Positions 22,691 to 33,089 of a DNA stretch of 64,000 nucleotides are shown here, in pieces. The DNA lies in contig CAUYUJ010019926.1 in the NCBI GenBank assembly GCA_963575745.1, positions 275,826 to 339,825 of the forward strand, given 5' to 3'. How positions within the stretch are numbered: the first letter of the stretch is position 1; each line of letters starts with the position of its first letter. Both the position numbers and the translations under genes were made by a program. A model generated the notes under the pieces. The model saw only the letters and a list, made by a program, of their open reading frames with translations, made no database searches and was not told the origin of the DNA. This DNA is from Prorocentrum cordatum (taxonomy: Eukaryota > Sar > Dinophyceae > Prorocentrales > Prorocentraceae).

Positions 22691-23060
22691 CACCTTCTAT
22701 GCTGATTTTTGTGAGCCCCCCCCCCAGCGCCCCAAATTTGGTTTTGGGGGTCTGCGCCACAATGTGGCGATCTGCCGACTGGCCGAAATCCTGCACCCCG
22801 CTTGTGATACGGACCAGCACTGAATCGGCGGCAGGGGGTCGCGTTGAAATTCGCGCTGGCACCATGGTTGCGCGGGCGGTGCAGGACTCTGTCAGTCGGC
22901 CGCTCCTCCACCCGCGCCCAGGGGGGCGACCATGGTGGTCGCTCCGCCAGCCTCGGTGGCGGCCTGTGACTCCGCCCGCGCGGGCGGCGCGGAACCCGAT
23001 GGGTGCGCACCCAGAGGCTCGGCCCAGGGGGGTTGGTGGTAGGGCGGCCTCGCCCCCTCT
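22691..23060. other. no recognised gene
   Basis: GC-rich unique-looking sequence. Frames on both strands lack known motifs. Confidence 0.4.
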
Positions 23061-23064
23061 CGTT

Positions 23065-23230
23065 TTCTCTGTCTCTCTCTCTCTCTCTCTTGTTGTTTCC
23101 CATCATGTTATTTTTGTTATCTTTCTCTCTTGTTGTTTATCATTAGTGTTGCTTGATCTCTCTCTCTCTCTCTCTTTCTATCTCTTGGCGTCTCTCTCTC
23201 TCTCTCAATTTGTCTTTCCCTCTCCCTGTG
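23065..23230. repeat. CT-rich microsatellite region
   Basis: CT dinucleotide runs are interrupted by TTGTTGTTT segments and followed by a short TA run. Confidence 0.85.
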
Positions 23231-23289
23231 TATATATATATACATGATGTGTATGCACATGCACATATTCTAAGCATTACGTATGGTCC

Positions 23290-23485
23290 ATGTTACTAGA
23301 TGGTCGGGGCATGAGAAGGCATGACAGTATATGCAATGTTATGGTATGGTATGACTGTATACGATATGAGATGGTATGACCTGCTGCGATCTGATACGAG
23401 ATGTATGCGATGATCTGGTACGGCATGATCTGGTATGGCATGATCTGATATGGTATGGTATGCCATGTCATGATGTGACATGTCA
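23290..23485. repeat. ATGGT/ATGATC degenerate pentamer-decamer repeats
   Basis: Units such as GGTATGGTAT, GATCTGGTAC and GGCATGATCT repeat with drift. The sequence then leads into the hairpin end of the inverted dispersed repeat. Confidence 0.75.
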
Positions 23486-23512
23486 CACACATATATACCA
23501 TTTTTAAGACTG

Positions 23513-24255
23513 CATTGGCGCTTCGCGCCATGCACCTTGGTCCTTGAAGTTTGGTATGCAGGCGGAATGGCAGGGCAGTCAAGCCGCGCCGGTACAGTAA
23601 TGTTATTCGTTATCCTTTCTCGATGTTTCTTTGTCTCGTTCTCGCCATGCCCTGCGTATTCCCCCCGTTCTCCTCAGCTCTTTTTGCGGAGGCTCATCCT
23701 TGGAGAGCTTCTGGAGGCCTCGCAAAAGTTGGTCAGGTTTTCGTAAAGCCTTCTGGAGGCCTCCTGGGCGTCTTCTGGGGGCCTCTGGGGGCTTCCTTGG
23801 GCCACCCTGCCTCCAACCGCGGTCTCCCTGAACGACGGGGTCACGATTTGGAATGCTTCGGAGGGTGTCTTGGGGCCATCTTGGGCCGTCATGGCGCTCT
23901 CTTATGCCATCTTGGAACCCTGTTGTGCCGTCTTGGGGCTTTTGGACTGCCTGGAAGCCCTTTCGGATGGTTGTGGGGCGATTTTCGAGCCTGCCAGGCG
24001 GCTTCGGACGCCCAGAAGACCGCCGTCTTGGAGCGTCGGGAAGCCGAAAAGAGGAGAACCCCAAGATTCACAAAAAAACAACAGAGAATCAATACATTTT
24101 GCCTCTTCGGGCCTTCTTGGAAGTGCTCTTGGAGGCCTCTTGGGACGTTTTGGAGTGATCTTTGGTGGTATGAGGGCTTATTTGGGCTGTCTGGGGCCCT
24201 CCGGGGCCGTCTTCGGGCTCTCGTGGAGTGCTCCCGAGAGGCCCGGAGTGGGTGA
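23513..24255 (-). repeat. dispersed repeat family R1, copy 3, inverted
   Basis: Reverse complement of the two copies at 6,560-7,290 and 7,500-8,356. The GGCGCTTCGCGCC hairpin is now at the left end, next to microsatellite DNA. The TTTGGTATGCAGGCGGAATG block, the GGAGGCTCATCCTTGGAGAG block and the CTTGGGGCC-type motif block follow. The three copies show the element is mobile or was duplicated in both orientations. Confidence 0.8.
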
Positions 24256-24364
24256 AATTCATTGTGGGGGGGGGGGCGGATGAGGCGCGCTTTTTCCGGG
24301 GTAGGGGGGGGGGATGCGTTTTTTCCAGGGTGTCCCCAGCCTTATAAACATATGTGAATAGGAA

Positions 24365-24374
24365 TGTATGTATG

Positions 24375-24412
<38 letters not shown>

Positions 24413-24455
24413 CATATACATACATACATGCATACATACATACATGTGTAGTTGC
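24365..24455. repeat. TATG/TA/TACA microsatellite
   Basis: A GTATGTAT run, a TA run and a TACA run form an overall inverted-repeat microsatellite. Confidence 0.95.
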
Positions 24456-24604
24456 CTCTTCCTTTCTGTCTGTAAGCCGGGCGGCAGGAAAAACCGTTGC
24501 CCTCCCCCCCAACAAAAAAAATATCCCGGCAAAGCAACCTAACAGCGATGTGTAGGAGCATATCTGGAAGCATTCCCCTTAAGATTCAGCTGAGAATCCA
24601 GTTG

Positions 24605-25282
24605 TAGAATTCTGCTGTTCTCGCAGTCGCAGTCGCATTCGCGATGACAGTCGCAGTGGCAACGGCAGTCGCAGTCACAGCCTCGGCCTCAGCCTGCCTC
24701 AGCATCAGCCTGCCTCAGCCTCAGCCTCAGCCTGCCTCAGCCTCAGCCTCAGCCTGCTTCAGCCTCAGCCTCAGTCTGCCTTCAGCCTCGGCCGCAGCCT
24801 CAGCCTGCCTCAGCCTCAGCCTGCATCAGCCTCAGCCTCAGCCTCAGCCTGCCTCAGCATCAGCCTGCCTCAGCCTCAGCCTCAGCCTGCCTCAGCCTCA
24901 GCCTCAGCCTGCTTCAGCCTCAGCCTCAGTCTGCCTTCAGCCTCGGCCTCAGCCTCAGCCTGCCTCAGCCTCAGCCTCATCAGCCTCAGCCTCAGCCTCA
25001 GCCTGCCTCAGCATCAGCCTCAGCCTGCCTCAGCCTGCTCAGCCTGCTTCAGCCTCAGCCTAAGTCTGCCTTCAGTCGGCCTCAGCCTCAGCCTGCCTCA
25101 GCCTCAGCCTGCTCAGCCTCAGCCTCAGCCTGCCTCAGCATCACCCTCAGCCTCAGCCTGCCTCAGCCTCAGCCTCAGCCTGCTTCAGCCTCAGCCTCAG
25201 TCTGCCTTCAGCCTCGGCCTCAGCCTCAGCCTGCCTCAGCCTCAGCCTGCCTCAGCCTCAGCCTCAGCCTGCCTCAGCATTC
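24605..25282. repeat. CTCAGC hexamer minisatellite with higher-order structure
   Basis: CTCAGC units are interspersed with CTGC and CTTCAG variants. Longer blocks (CTCAGTCTGCCTTCAGCCTC) recur several times, so the array has a second period above the hexamer. Because 6 is a multiple of 3, each frame gives a simple dipeptide repeat such as Ser-Ala, Gln-Pro or Leu-Ser. Confidence 0.95.
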
Positions 25283-25290
25283 AAAATGTG

Positions 25291-25985
25291 GCCCGGGAAT
25301 GGAGTTCTGGGAACTCGAAGAACACGAAGTGGCCTACAGTTGGCTCTGGGCATTCAAAATCATGCCCAGGAATGGAGTTCTGGGAACTCGAAGACCACGA
25401 AGTGGCCTACAGTTGGCTCCGGGCATTCAAAATCATGCCCAGGAATGGAGTTCTGGGAACTCGAAGACCACGAAGTGGCCTACAGTTGGCTCCGGGCATT
25501 CAGAATCATGCCCAGGAATGGAGTTCTGGGAACTCGAAGACCACGAAGTGGCCTACAGTTGGCTCCGGGCATTCAAAATCATGCCCAGGAATGGAGTTCT
25601 GGGAATCCGAAGAACACGAAGTGGCCTACAGTTGGCTCCGGGCATTCAAAATCATGCCCAGGAATGGAGTTCTGGGAACTCGAAGACCACGAAGTGGCCT
25701 ACAGTTGGCTCCGGGCATTCAAAATCATGCCCAGGAATGGAGTTCTGGGAACTCGAAGACCACGAAGTGGCCTACAGTTGGCTCCGGGCATTCAAAATCA
25801 TGCCCAGGAATGGAGTTCTGGGAACTCGAAGACCACGAAGTGGCCTACAGTTGGCTCCGGGCATTCAAAATCATGCCCAGGAATGGAGTTCTGGGAACTC
25901 GAAGACCACGAAGTGGCCTACAGTTGGCTCCGGGCATTCAGAATGTGGCCCCAGAATGGAGTTCTGGGACCTCGAAGACCACGAA
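25291..25985 (+). repeat. 73-bp tandem repeat, ~9.5 copies, all three plus frames open
   Basis: GCCCAGGAATGGAGTTCTGG recurs at 25,291, 25,364, 25,437 and 25,510 and onward, always 73 bases apart. Copies are nearly identical: AGACC versus AGAAC, one CAGAATC and one GGAATCC variant. Because 73 is not a multiple of 3 and the unit has no stop in any plus frame, each frame reads the same 73-residue repeat in a different phase, giving overlapping open frames of 235-270 codons. The high identity suggests recent amplification. Whether any frame is translated cannot be told. Confidence 0.95.
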
Positions 25986-26269
25986 GTGTGTAACTGTTTG
26001 CTTAAATCGACTTCCGCGGTTTCTCCCCGGATCCTGCCCCGACTCCCCTGGGGAGTCATGATGCTTTCTTTTGAGACCACTAGAAACCTATCAGTCTTCG
26101 CTGTTAGGTAAATAAATGATCTGGAGCTTTGGGGCCCCCTGGACGCCCTCGGAAGAGGCTCCTCACCCCTGCCGCGCCTCCCAGGGCGCCTTGACGGGCC
26201 TTGCCAGCAAGCTCAAAGCGATCAGAGAAGTGGTCGGGAAGGCGTAGGAGAGCCCCACGGCGGCGCAAG

Positions 26270-26765
26270 ACGGGGTCAAGACGGCCCAAGACGCCCCAAG
26301 ACGGCCCCAGTGGCCCCGAAAACGCCCCAAGAGGCCTTCAGAAGAGTCCCCAAGAGGCCAGCATCGTTCCACTCTCCGGAAAGCAGCGCAAGTCGGCCTC
26401 AAGACGGCCCAAGAGGAGCTCACGACGGCCCAAGAGGCCCCAACGACGCCCCAAGAGGCCTTCAGGAGAGCCCTCAAAAAGGACAAGTTGTCCCATTCAC
26501 GAAGGACAACCTTCATTTTTAGCACATCCGCTGTTTGCGTCGTAGCAGCGCCCAAGACGGCCCAAGAATCTTGCGAGATCGCCCCAAGGCGGCCCAAGAG
26601 GCCCCCAAGAGGGCTTCAAGCCGGGCAAAGAAGACCCTAAGATTGCCCCAAGATTGCCCACAAGAAGCTCACGAGGCCCCCAAAGGTTCCCAAGAGAGAC
26701 CCACGAGGACCATGGGAGGCCAAGGGGGACCCAAGACGGCCCACACGCGAGACGTCACACGATAC
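26270..26765 (-). repeat. CCCCAAGACGGCCCAAGAGG repeats
   Basis: Block of the roughly 20-base motif family also seen at 4.9-5.3 kb, here on the opposite strand. Confidence 0.75.
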
Positions 26766-26769
26766 TAGG

Positions 26770-27300
26770 CCCAGGGTGTTCCGAGGGGGCCCATTATCTG
26801 CATTCCAGGGTTTCAGGCAACAGCTAATTGAGAGCCAGAGGCGACCCCGTGGGGCACACGTGTGACTTGTGGGGTCCAAAAGCCAGATACCTACCAGGGC
26901 TTCAGAAGGACGTGTGAAGGCCTGCGGAGGATCTCTGGAAGGACCTGGAGAGAGCTTCCGAAGAGGAGAGAAAAGGGCTCTCGGGACCGGGAATTTTCCC
27001 GGAAGCCGCAACGAGCTCCGGGGCTACCCTGCGGCTCCGGCCTCTTAATCTGAAGCCCTCTCGGCTCTCTACGAGCTATCCGGGACTTTGGCAGCCCCGC
27101 GACTGGCAGAGGTCCTCGTCGGGGAGCTCGCTTGGGGCAGCCTCCCCCGGCGTCCCCTGGCCTCGAGAAGGCCGGGCGCCCCACCGGGGTCGTCCAGCGG
27201 CAGGCCCCCGGTGGTCGGTCCAGCAGCCGGGTGGCCCTGGAGTGGAGCGCCACGAGGAGCCATCTCGGAGGAGGAGAAGGTGCCCGTGCCGCGGCCCTTC
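26770..27300. other. no recognised gene
   Basis: GC-rich sequence with open frames on both strands, none with known motifs. Confidence 0.4.
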
Positions 27301-27307
27301 GCCCGCT

Positions 27308-27425
27308 TTTTCCCCCTTGTGTTGCCCTCCTGGGAGGTTCTCGTCGCCACCGTTGGATTCGCCTCGAAAGTCTGGTCAGAACGCACCCCGGGAGAGGTGC
27401 GGGGAGACTCGGCATCGGTAACTCT
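27308..27425 (+). repeat. dispersed repeat, copy 2 (pair with 867-985)
   Basis: Matches 867-985 in the same orientation through the CCTCCTGGGAGG, GTCGCCACCG, CTGGTCAGAACGCACCCC and GGAGAGGT blocks. Confidence 0.75.
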
Positions 27426-27744
27426 TAAGATTTCCCCGCCATCGGCAGTTCTCTAAAGGCGGTGAGGCGCAGGGAGGGCTGCAGGGGTGGATCACTTCCC
27501 TGGGGGTCGCGGGGCGGCGGCCACGTGTTCGAGCACGAAGGCGTCTCCTTCTCTCCGTCCTCCTCGTCCTCGTCGCTGTCCTTCTGCCCATGATGCTGCT
27601 CCTTCTCCGCCTCCTCCTCCCCCTCCTCCCTCTCCTCCCTTCCTCCCCCTCGTGCCCCTCCTTTTTCGCCTCCTCCTTCTTGAGGGAGGGGGCTCGGGGG
27701 AGAGTTCTGGGACGGCGGGTCACCGAGCGTCGACCCTCTGGCCG

Positions 27745-27950
27745 AGGACGAGCACGATCGTGGGCGAAGAACATATCCGCATCCGTGGGGCCAGGCCCCA
27801 GGGCTGCGACCCCGCGAACACGGATGGTTTTTCCGCGGATGCCCCGCGCGGAGCCCATCCGTGCGACCGCGTATCTGCGGGATCGCGGCCCGGAATCCAG
27901 ACCGCGAGGTCCCAGATACGGATACGTTCGCCGCTCGTGGTACGAGGGCA
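27745..27950 (+). repeat. dispersed repeat R3, copy 2
   Basis: Matches the reverse complement of 22,460-22,690. It is rich in CGGAT palindromic pieces (TTCCGCGGATGCC, ATACGGATACG). Confidence 0.75.
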
Positions 27951-28115
27951 GAGAGCAGGTTCGGTATGGCTCTGCTCCGCGGAGCGCAGCGATGCGCCGT
28001 CCGCTTACAAGGCGCAGCGTGTCGCCTGGGCCGCCGCTGCGACACGCTATGAAAGCATCCCAGCCGCAAGAGGGCAGAGAGGAGGCTCAGGATGGCTCTG
28101 CTCCGCGCAGGCCCG
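27945..28115 (+). repeat. local duplication
   Basis: GAGGGCAGAGAGCAGG..ATGGCTCTGCTCCGCG at 27,949-27,993 recurs at 28,069-28,112, a direct repeat of about 43 bases spaced 120 bases apart. Confidence 0.7.
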
Positions 28116-28331
28116 CCAGCGGTGGTGGCCTCCAGGGGGATTGCCGGCATCTTCGAGGAGGCGTGCCTCCGTTGCCCGCACCACCTCGCCGGCTGCACGC
28201 AAAGAGTGCCCCGCCGCCAGAGAGCGACCTCCGGCGCGGGCCCACACGGGGCCCCCCCGGCACTGGCCCGCGCGCTCGGAACCCCGCGGCTCCTGGGAGC
28301 CGCACACCAAGTGGTCACTCCTGCCCAGGGT

Positions 28332-28466
28332 CCTTGGCATCGCTCGGACGTGTGCATGTTGCTCTCGGCGAGGACCATCGAGGAGAATCCTGGATCATCG
28401 AGCCGAAGGAAAGCACGCACGAAACCGACAAATGCACGGGGAGTGGACGTCCGAGCGATGGCAAGG
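28332..28466. mobile_element. MITE-like 135-bp element with 20-bp TIRs
   Basis: CCTTGGCATCGCTCGGACGT at 28,332-28,351 pairs with ACGTCCGAGCGATGGCAAGG at 28,447-28,466 with one mismatch, enclosing about 95 bases with no coding capacity. Size and structure fit a miniature inverted-repeat element. No clear target-site duplication could be called. Confidence 0.55.
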
Positions 28467-29039
28467 GTCACTCTTGCGTGCAGGCGAGCTTGTGTGGCAG
28501 GTGCGGCTGCCGCTCCCGCTGCCCGTCGCCGCTCCGTCCTCTGCTGCTGCAGGCTGTTCTCGCTGCTCTGCCTGACGTACTGAGACCTCCAGCAATATGA
28601 GGTGTTCAATTGGCGGGTTTTTCGTCGAACTCGGCACTTGGAGGCCAGTATCGGGCCCTGGGACCATCAAAACGGATCTGGGACGACAAGGTATCCGGGG
28701 AGAGACGGTCAGGGCTTCTGGGGCCGCGGATTGACAACAACAGATCGGCAGTTGTGAGGGTAGAAAGCCCATGTTCCTGTTGCCTTTGTTTTTGTTGTCC
28801 ACAGTGGTTGCGCCTATGGTTATCATGTGTACTGATCGTCCCGCAAAGCACCAGGGCTGGGCTCGGCTACACAGGGCAGTTCGGGCGTGACGTAGAGGTG
28901 TCAGAGTCTCGTTGCCCCCAGCTTTGCTTCGGCCACTCCTCCATCTCCTTCTCCCTCCCTCTTCTCTCCTCTCCTCTTCTCCCCTCCTTTCCTCCACTCC
29001 ACCCCCACCGCCAGGAGAGAGCAGGGGGATGAGCAGGAG

Positions 29040-29254
29040 GATAAGAAGGATGAAGATGATGATGAGGAGGATAATGCTGATTCTGAAGATGAATATGAAG
29101 ATACATCTGAAGATGAAGACGAAGATGAAGATGAGCATGATGATGATGCTGATGACGATGATGCTGATGATGCTGATGATGATGAGGATGAAGAGGAGGA
29201 GGATGAGGATGAGAATGATGATGATGATGAGGGTGAGGATGATGATGATGATGC

Positions 29255-29307
<53 letters not shown>

Positions 29308-29308
29308 C

Positions 29309-29341
<33 letters not shown>

Positions 29342-29589
29342 TGATGATGATGCAGGAGAAGGGGGATGAGCAGAAGGTGGGGCCCAGGTGGGGATGATGA
29401 TGATGATGAGGAGGAGGAGGATGTTAATGAGGATGAAGATGAGAAGGATGATGCTGTTGATGTTGATAGTGATAATGATGAGGAGGAGGACGAGGAAGAT
29501 GACGATGCTGCTGATGATGGTGGTGATGATGGTTATGATGGTGATGATGAGGATGCTGATGATGATGGTGATGGTGATGGTGATGATGG

Positions 29590-29621
<32 letters not shown>

Positions 29622-29912
29622 CTGATGATAATGATGATTGTGATGATAATAATACTGGTGATGGTGACGGTGATGGTGACGGTGAATGTGGTCATGATGA
29701 TGGTGGTTAGGTTGATGATGGTGATGATGATGATGATGACGATGATGATGATGATGCTGATGCTGATGCTGGTTTTGGTGCTGATGCTGCTGCTGATGCT
29801 GCTGCTGTTGATGATGATGATGCTGATGATGAAGAAGAAGGAGCAGAAGACGAAGAGGAGGAGGAGGAGGAGGAGGAGGAGGAGGAGGAGGGGGAGGGGG
29901 AGAAGGAGGAGC
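29040..29912. repeat. GAT/GGA microsatellite region, ~870 bp
   Basis: Interrupted GAT repeats with GCTGAT variants end in a GGA run. Plus-strand frames read poly-Asp or poly-Met, and minus-strand frames read poly-Ile, Ser or His. Not a gene. Confidence 0.95.
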
Positions 29913-29924
29913 GGTAGTCAGGTA

Positions 29925-30885
29925 GTTTGTGTGACTGTGTGTCGTGGACGACCCAACAGTGGTCCAACGAGCTGTTCCTCCGCATTTCACGTCGTGGATT
30001 TCCAGATCGTCCACGCGGATCCCCACTGCCAGTTTCCGCAGAAACGCGGATTGCTATTTCTGCAGACGAGCGCGTTTCCCCCCCCCCCCCCGCCGTGGAT
30101 GTCCGCACGAGCTGTGGGGTCGAGAGGAAGATCAGTACTCCAGATCCTTCAATAAGCCCCCCCCGTGCCAACCTGTCCGACGCCCCTTGCCCGCCCCCCC
30201 ACGCGCCCCAAACCCACCCCCTCTCGCTCCCCAACCTCCCCACGCCCCTCGAAGGACAGCGGGTTCCCACGCCCCCACGCGATCCCCCCCCCCCCCCACG
30301 CTTATTGAGAGACCTGGAGTACCTCATGAGCCAAGCGAGCAGGAGCCCCTGGCGGCGCCCCTTGTCCCGGTGCAGCGCCCGGGGGGTTCAGGCAGGGGCA
30401 GCCGGATCCGCACTGGCCCCCCCGACTCCACTGGCAAGCCTCGGCCGCTGCCGGCCAGAGGCCGCACGGAGGGCGGCGCCGCAGGCCTTGACATTCGCCG
30501 ACGTGTTTTCTCTATCCGCAGCCACAGGGCTTCCGACCGCTTTCCAAGGAGTTGTGTGTGTGTGTGTTTGTTCGCTGCCCCCCCCCCCCCGAGCCGGCCC
30601 TGCCACGCGCCTGGCCCTGCTGTGAGCGGGCCCGGCTTCCCCCCTCCTCCCCGCCGTCGCCGGGCGCCTCCTCCTCCTCCCCTTGCATTGGTGGCCCAGT
30701 TCGGGTACCGGTTGTCACGTTATGCCTCTTCCGCCAGCGCAGTCGCTCTGCCTAACCGCCGACGCAAACAGAGTGTGTGTGTGTGTGTTCGCTTGCGATT
30801 CTTTCTTGATGGGGCCGATGGCGGGCCCTGGGGGCCGAACTTGAGGAAAGCGTCGCCAGTTGAAAGAATCATGCCGCTGGGGATC
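29925..30885. other. no recognised gene; C-rich sequence with a TG run
   Basis: C-rich low-complexity sequence with homopolymer C runs near 30,080 and 30,285 and short TG runs near 30,555 and 30,775. Several long plus frames lack recognisable motifs. Confidence 0.4.
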
Positions 30886-30889
30886 TGGT

Positions 30890-31650
30890 AGGATCGGAGG
30901 CGAGGGGGCGAGATCGCAGTGAAACGGAGAGCCCCCCACCAGGAAATCGGTTTCGGTTTCGTACTCGTGCCGCGCGTGCGGGCGAGGCGTTGCTGCGTGG
31001 GCGGGCGGGAAGAATGCGCCCTCCTTTGGCAAGGGCGCCGCCCTGCCAAAAAAACAGCCCCCCTGGGTTGTCCGGCGGTGGCCTGATCTGTGGCCTGGGG
31101 TGTCCCGCGGGTGTCCCGCGGGTGTCGGGCTGGTGTCCCGTCGGAGTCCCGTCGGTATCCCGTCGGTGTCTCGTCGGTGAGATCGATAGTGATATCGATC
31201 GTGAGATCGATAGTATTATCGATGGTGGTACCGATCGTGATATCGATAGTGAAAGTGGTATCGATAGTGAGATCGATAGTGAGGTTGGCAGTGAGAGGGC
31301 AAGGAGGATCTATTGTGATACCGATAATGGGATCGATAGTGATGTCGATCGAGTCAGATCGATCGTGTGATTGATAGTGATGTCCCGTCGGTGTCCCGTC
31401 GGTGTCCATCAGTGAGATCGGTAGTGAGATCGATGTTCAGATCGATAGTTAGACCGATAGTGAGACTGATAGTGGGATCGAGAGTGACATCGATAGTGAG
31501 GTCGATAGTGAGATCGATAGTGGGATCCATAGTGATATCTATACTACGATGGATCGTCAGATTGATAACGAGATCGATCGTGAGATCGATCGTTGGATCG
31601 ACAGTGAGATCGATAGTCAGATCGAACGCGCGAGACGTTAGTTTAGTTCT
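30890..31650 (+). repeat. composite minisatellite, copy 2 (GTGTCCCGTCG and GATCGATAGTGA units)
   Basis: The leader GTGAAACGGAGA, GGTTTCGGTTTCG and GCGGGCGAGGCG is followed by GTGTCCCGTCGG units and then GATCGATAGTGA units. This is the same order as at 8,500-9,570, with a different ten-base variant. Confidence 0.9.
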
Positions 31651-31961
31651 TGACCCCCGAATCCAGGGATTTCAAAGGTCTATGTTCAAACCAAAGCTAT
31701 TGAGTGTTGCACCGCTTGAGTGCCCTAAAACTGTAAGGCTCCAACAGTTCGTGTGTGTGTGTGTGTGGCTCGAGGGTCTTGGGAGGCTCGGGCGCCCTCG
31801 AGACGAGGCGTGCGGTGCTTGCCAGGCCCAGGGAGGCCCCAGAGGGCTTGGCAAGAGGAGGAGCAGCGAGTACGAGGAGGACGAGGGGTGGGGTGGGGGG
31901 GGGAAGGAGAGAGGGGTGGGAGAAGGAGAGAGGAGGAGGGAGGAAGGTAGTTTTTGAGCCC

Positions 31962-32207
31962 TCCAGATGGTATTCCCTCTGGGTCGACCTTTCCCCTCCC
32001 TCCCTCCCTCCCCTTCGGCCCGTTCTCGGCAGTTGAGGAGGGAGGAGGGAGGAGAGAGATGGTGTTCCCTCCGGGTCGACCGTTCCTCGCCCTCCCTCCC
32101 TCCTCTTCCTCCCTCCCTCCCTCCCCTCCCTCCCTCCCCTCCCTCCCTCCCTCCCTCCCTCCCTCCCTCCCTCCCTCCTCCCTCCCCCTTCGGCCCGCTC
32201 TCGGCAG
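31962..32207 (+). repeat. duplicated pyrimidine tract with 3'-splice-like ends
   Basis: A unit of GGTGTTCCCTC, GGGTCGACC, a long CCTC tract and CTTCGGCCCGCTCTCGGCAG occurs twice (31,966-32,036 and 32,059-32,207). Each copy ends in TCTCGGCAG after a pyrimidine tract, as an intron 3' end would. Confidence 0.6.
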
Positions 32208-32391
32208 CTGGAGGCCTCCGCCCCTGCCGGCCCGCGCGAGGTGGGCGAGGGCCTGCAGCAGAGCCTGGGCCTCTCCAGCGGGATGTCCCACGCGGGGCCC
32301 AAGCCGAACACCGTGCTCGACACCTCGAAGCTGCCGCCGAACGCCGTGCTGCTGAACGTGTACGAGGCCGGGGGCCCGAAATGGGCCTCAG
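32208..32391 (+). CDS. possible exon of an unidentified gene
   Basis: One frame stays open with the G/C-rich third positions expected of a dinoflagellate exon. It reads LEASAPAGPREVGEGLQQSL, then GLSSGMSHAGPKPNTVLDTS, then KLPPNAVLLNVYEAGGPKWA. It starts directly after a pyrimidine tract ending TCTCGGCAG and ends at TCAG before GTCTGG, so both borders look like splice sites. I do not recognise the protein. The LLNVYE stretch faintly recalls the first strand of PPPDE (DeSI-like) peptidases, but the piece is too short to decide. No convincing next exon was found, so this could be an exon relic or a duplicated exon fragment. Confidence 0.35.
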
Positions 32392-32609
32392 GTCTGGGCG
32401 CCCGACGTGGGCACGGGCAGACTGGGTACGATGCCCAACAGCAGTTCCCGTTCATTTTGAAGAGGACTCGCTGTCCACGCCGCCGCGGCCCGTGTCCACT
32501 CGAGACAGAAGGCCGCCTGCTCAACAGCGGCCGCTGTTGGTTTGGGACAACGTTTGTTGTTGGGCATTGTACCCATTTTTTCCGTACCCGTTTCGGGCGT
32601 CCAAATCAG
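32392..32609. mobile_element. inverted-repeat element placed like an intron (introner-like)
   Basis: About 52 bases from 32,392 are roughly 75% identical to the reverse complement of 32,555-32,606; shared blocks include CGCCCGA, TGGGTAC and ATGCCCAAC. The element begins with GT right after TCAG and ends with ATCAG, so its borders coincide with possible GT and AG splice sites. Inverted-repeat elements that insert as introns (introners) are known from dinoflagellate relatives. Here this is inferred only from position and structure. Confidence 0.45.
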
Positions 32610-32697
32610 GCGGTGGCTCAAGGGCGGGGGTCCGCAGGGAGGGGGTCCTGAGGCGGACGAGGTGCCTCAAGCAACGCAAATGCACCCTTGGACCCCT

Positions 32698-32985
32698 TCC
32701 TACCCTCAGGGGTCCCATCCCTCAGGACCCCGTCTTTGATCGGCGGCGAGCGAGGGGGGAAGGGAGAAGGAGAAGGCCTTCTCAGAAGGCGGCGGGACTT
32801 CTCAGAAGCCCTCGCGCCTTCTGAGAAATGTTTCGTGTCTTCGGGGAAGGCCTAGAAAACTCCTCGGAAGGCCGTGGGACTTCCGAGCCTTCTGAGAAGG
32901 CCTTCTCCTTCTCACTTCCCCCCCTCGCTCGCCGCCGACTTCCTATCCTCGGGACCCCATCCCTCAGGACCCCGTCTTTGAGTGG
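32698..32985. mobile_element. hairpin element between 40-bp direct repeats
   Basis: An inverted repeat of about 53 bases (32,738-32,791 with 32,885-32,939; GGCGGCGAGCGAGG and GAGAAGGCCTTCTC are shared) is flanked by direct repeats of about 40 bases. These run from TCCTACCCTC through CCCATCCCTCAGGACCCCGT, at 32,698-32,739 and 32,942-32,984. A third copy of the direct repeat stands alone at 34,311-34,352. Confidence 0.65.
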
Positions 32986-33089
32986 AGGAAGCATGCTGCC
33001 TAATAGTCTCCAGATGTTTAAAGCATGTGTTAAATTACCCCATTGCGACCCTACCTAGAAATTGGAGCCCCCAGGAAAGCAGCATTAGT

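Noticed and set aside
27425-28609. 394-codon minus-strand open frame and overlapping plus-strand frames
   Set aside because: GC-rich DNA keeps several frames open on both strands at once. No domain is seen, and the region includes dispersed repeats and a MITE-like insertion.
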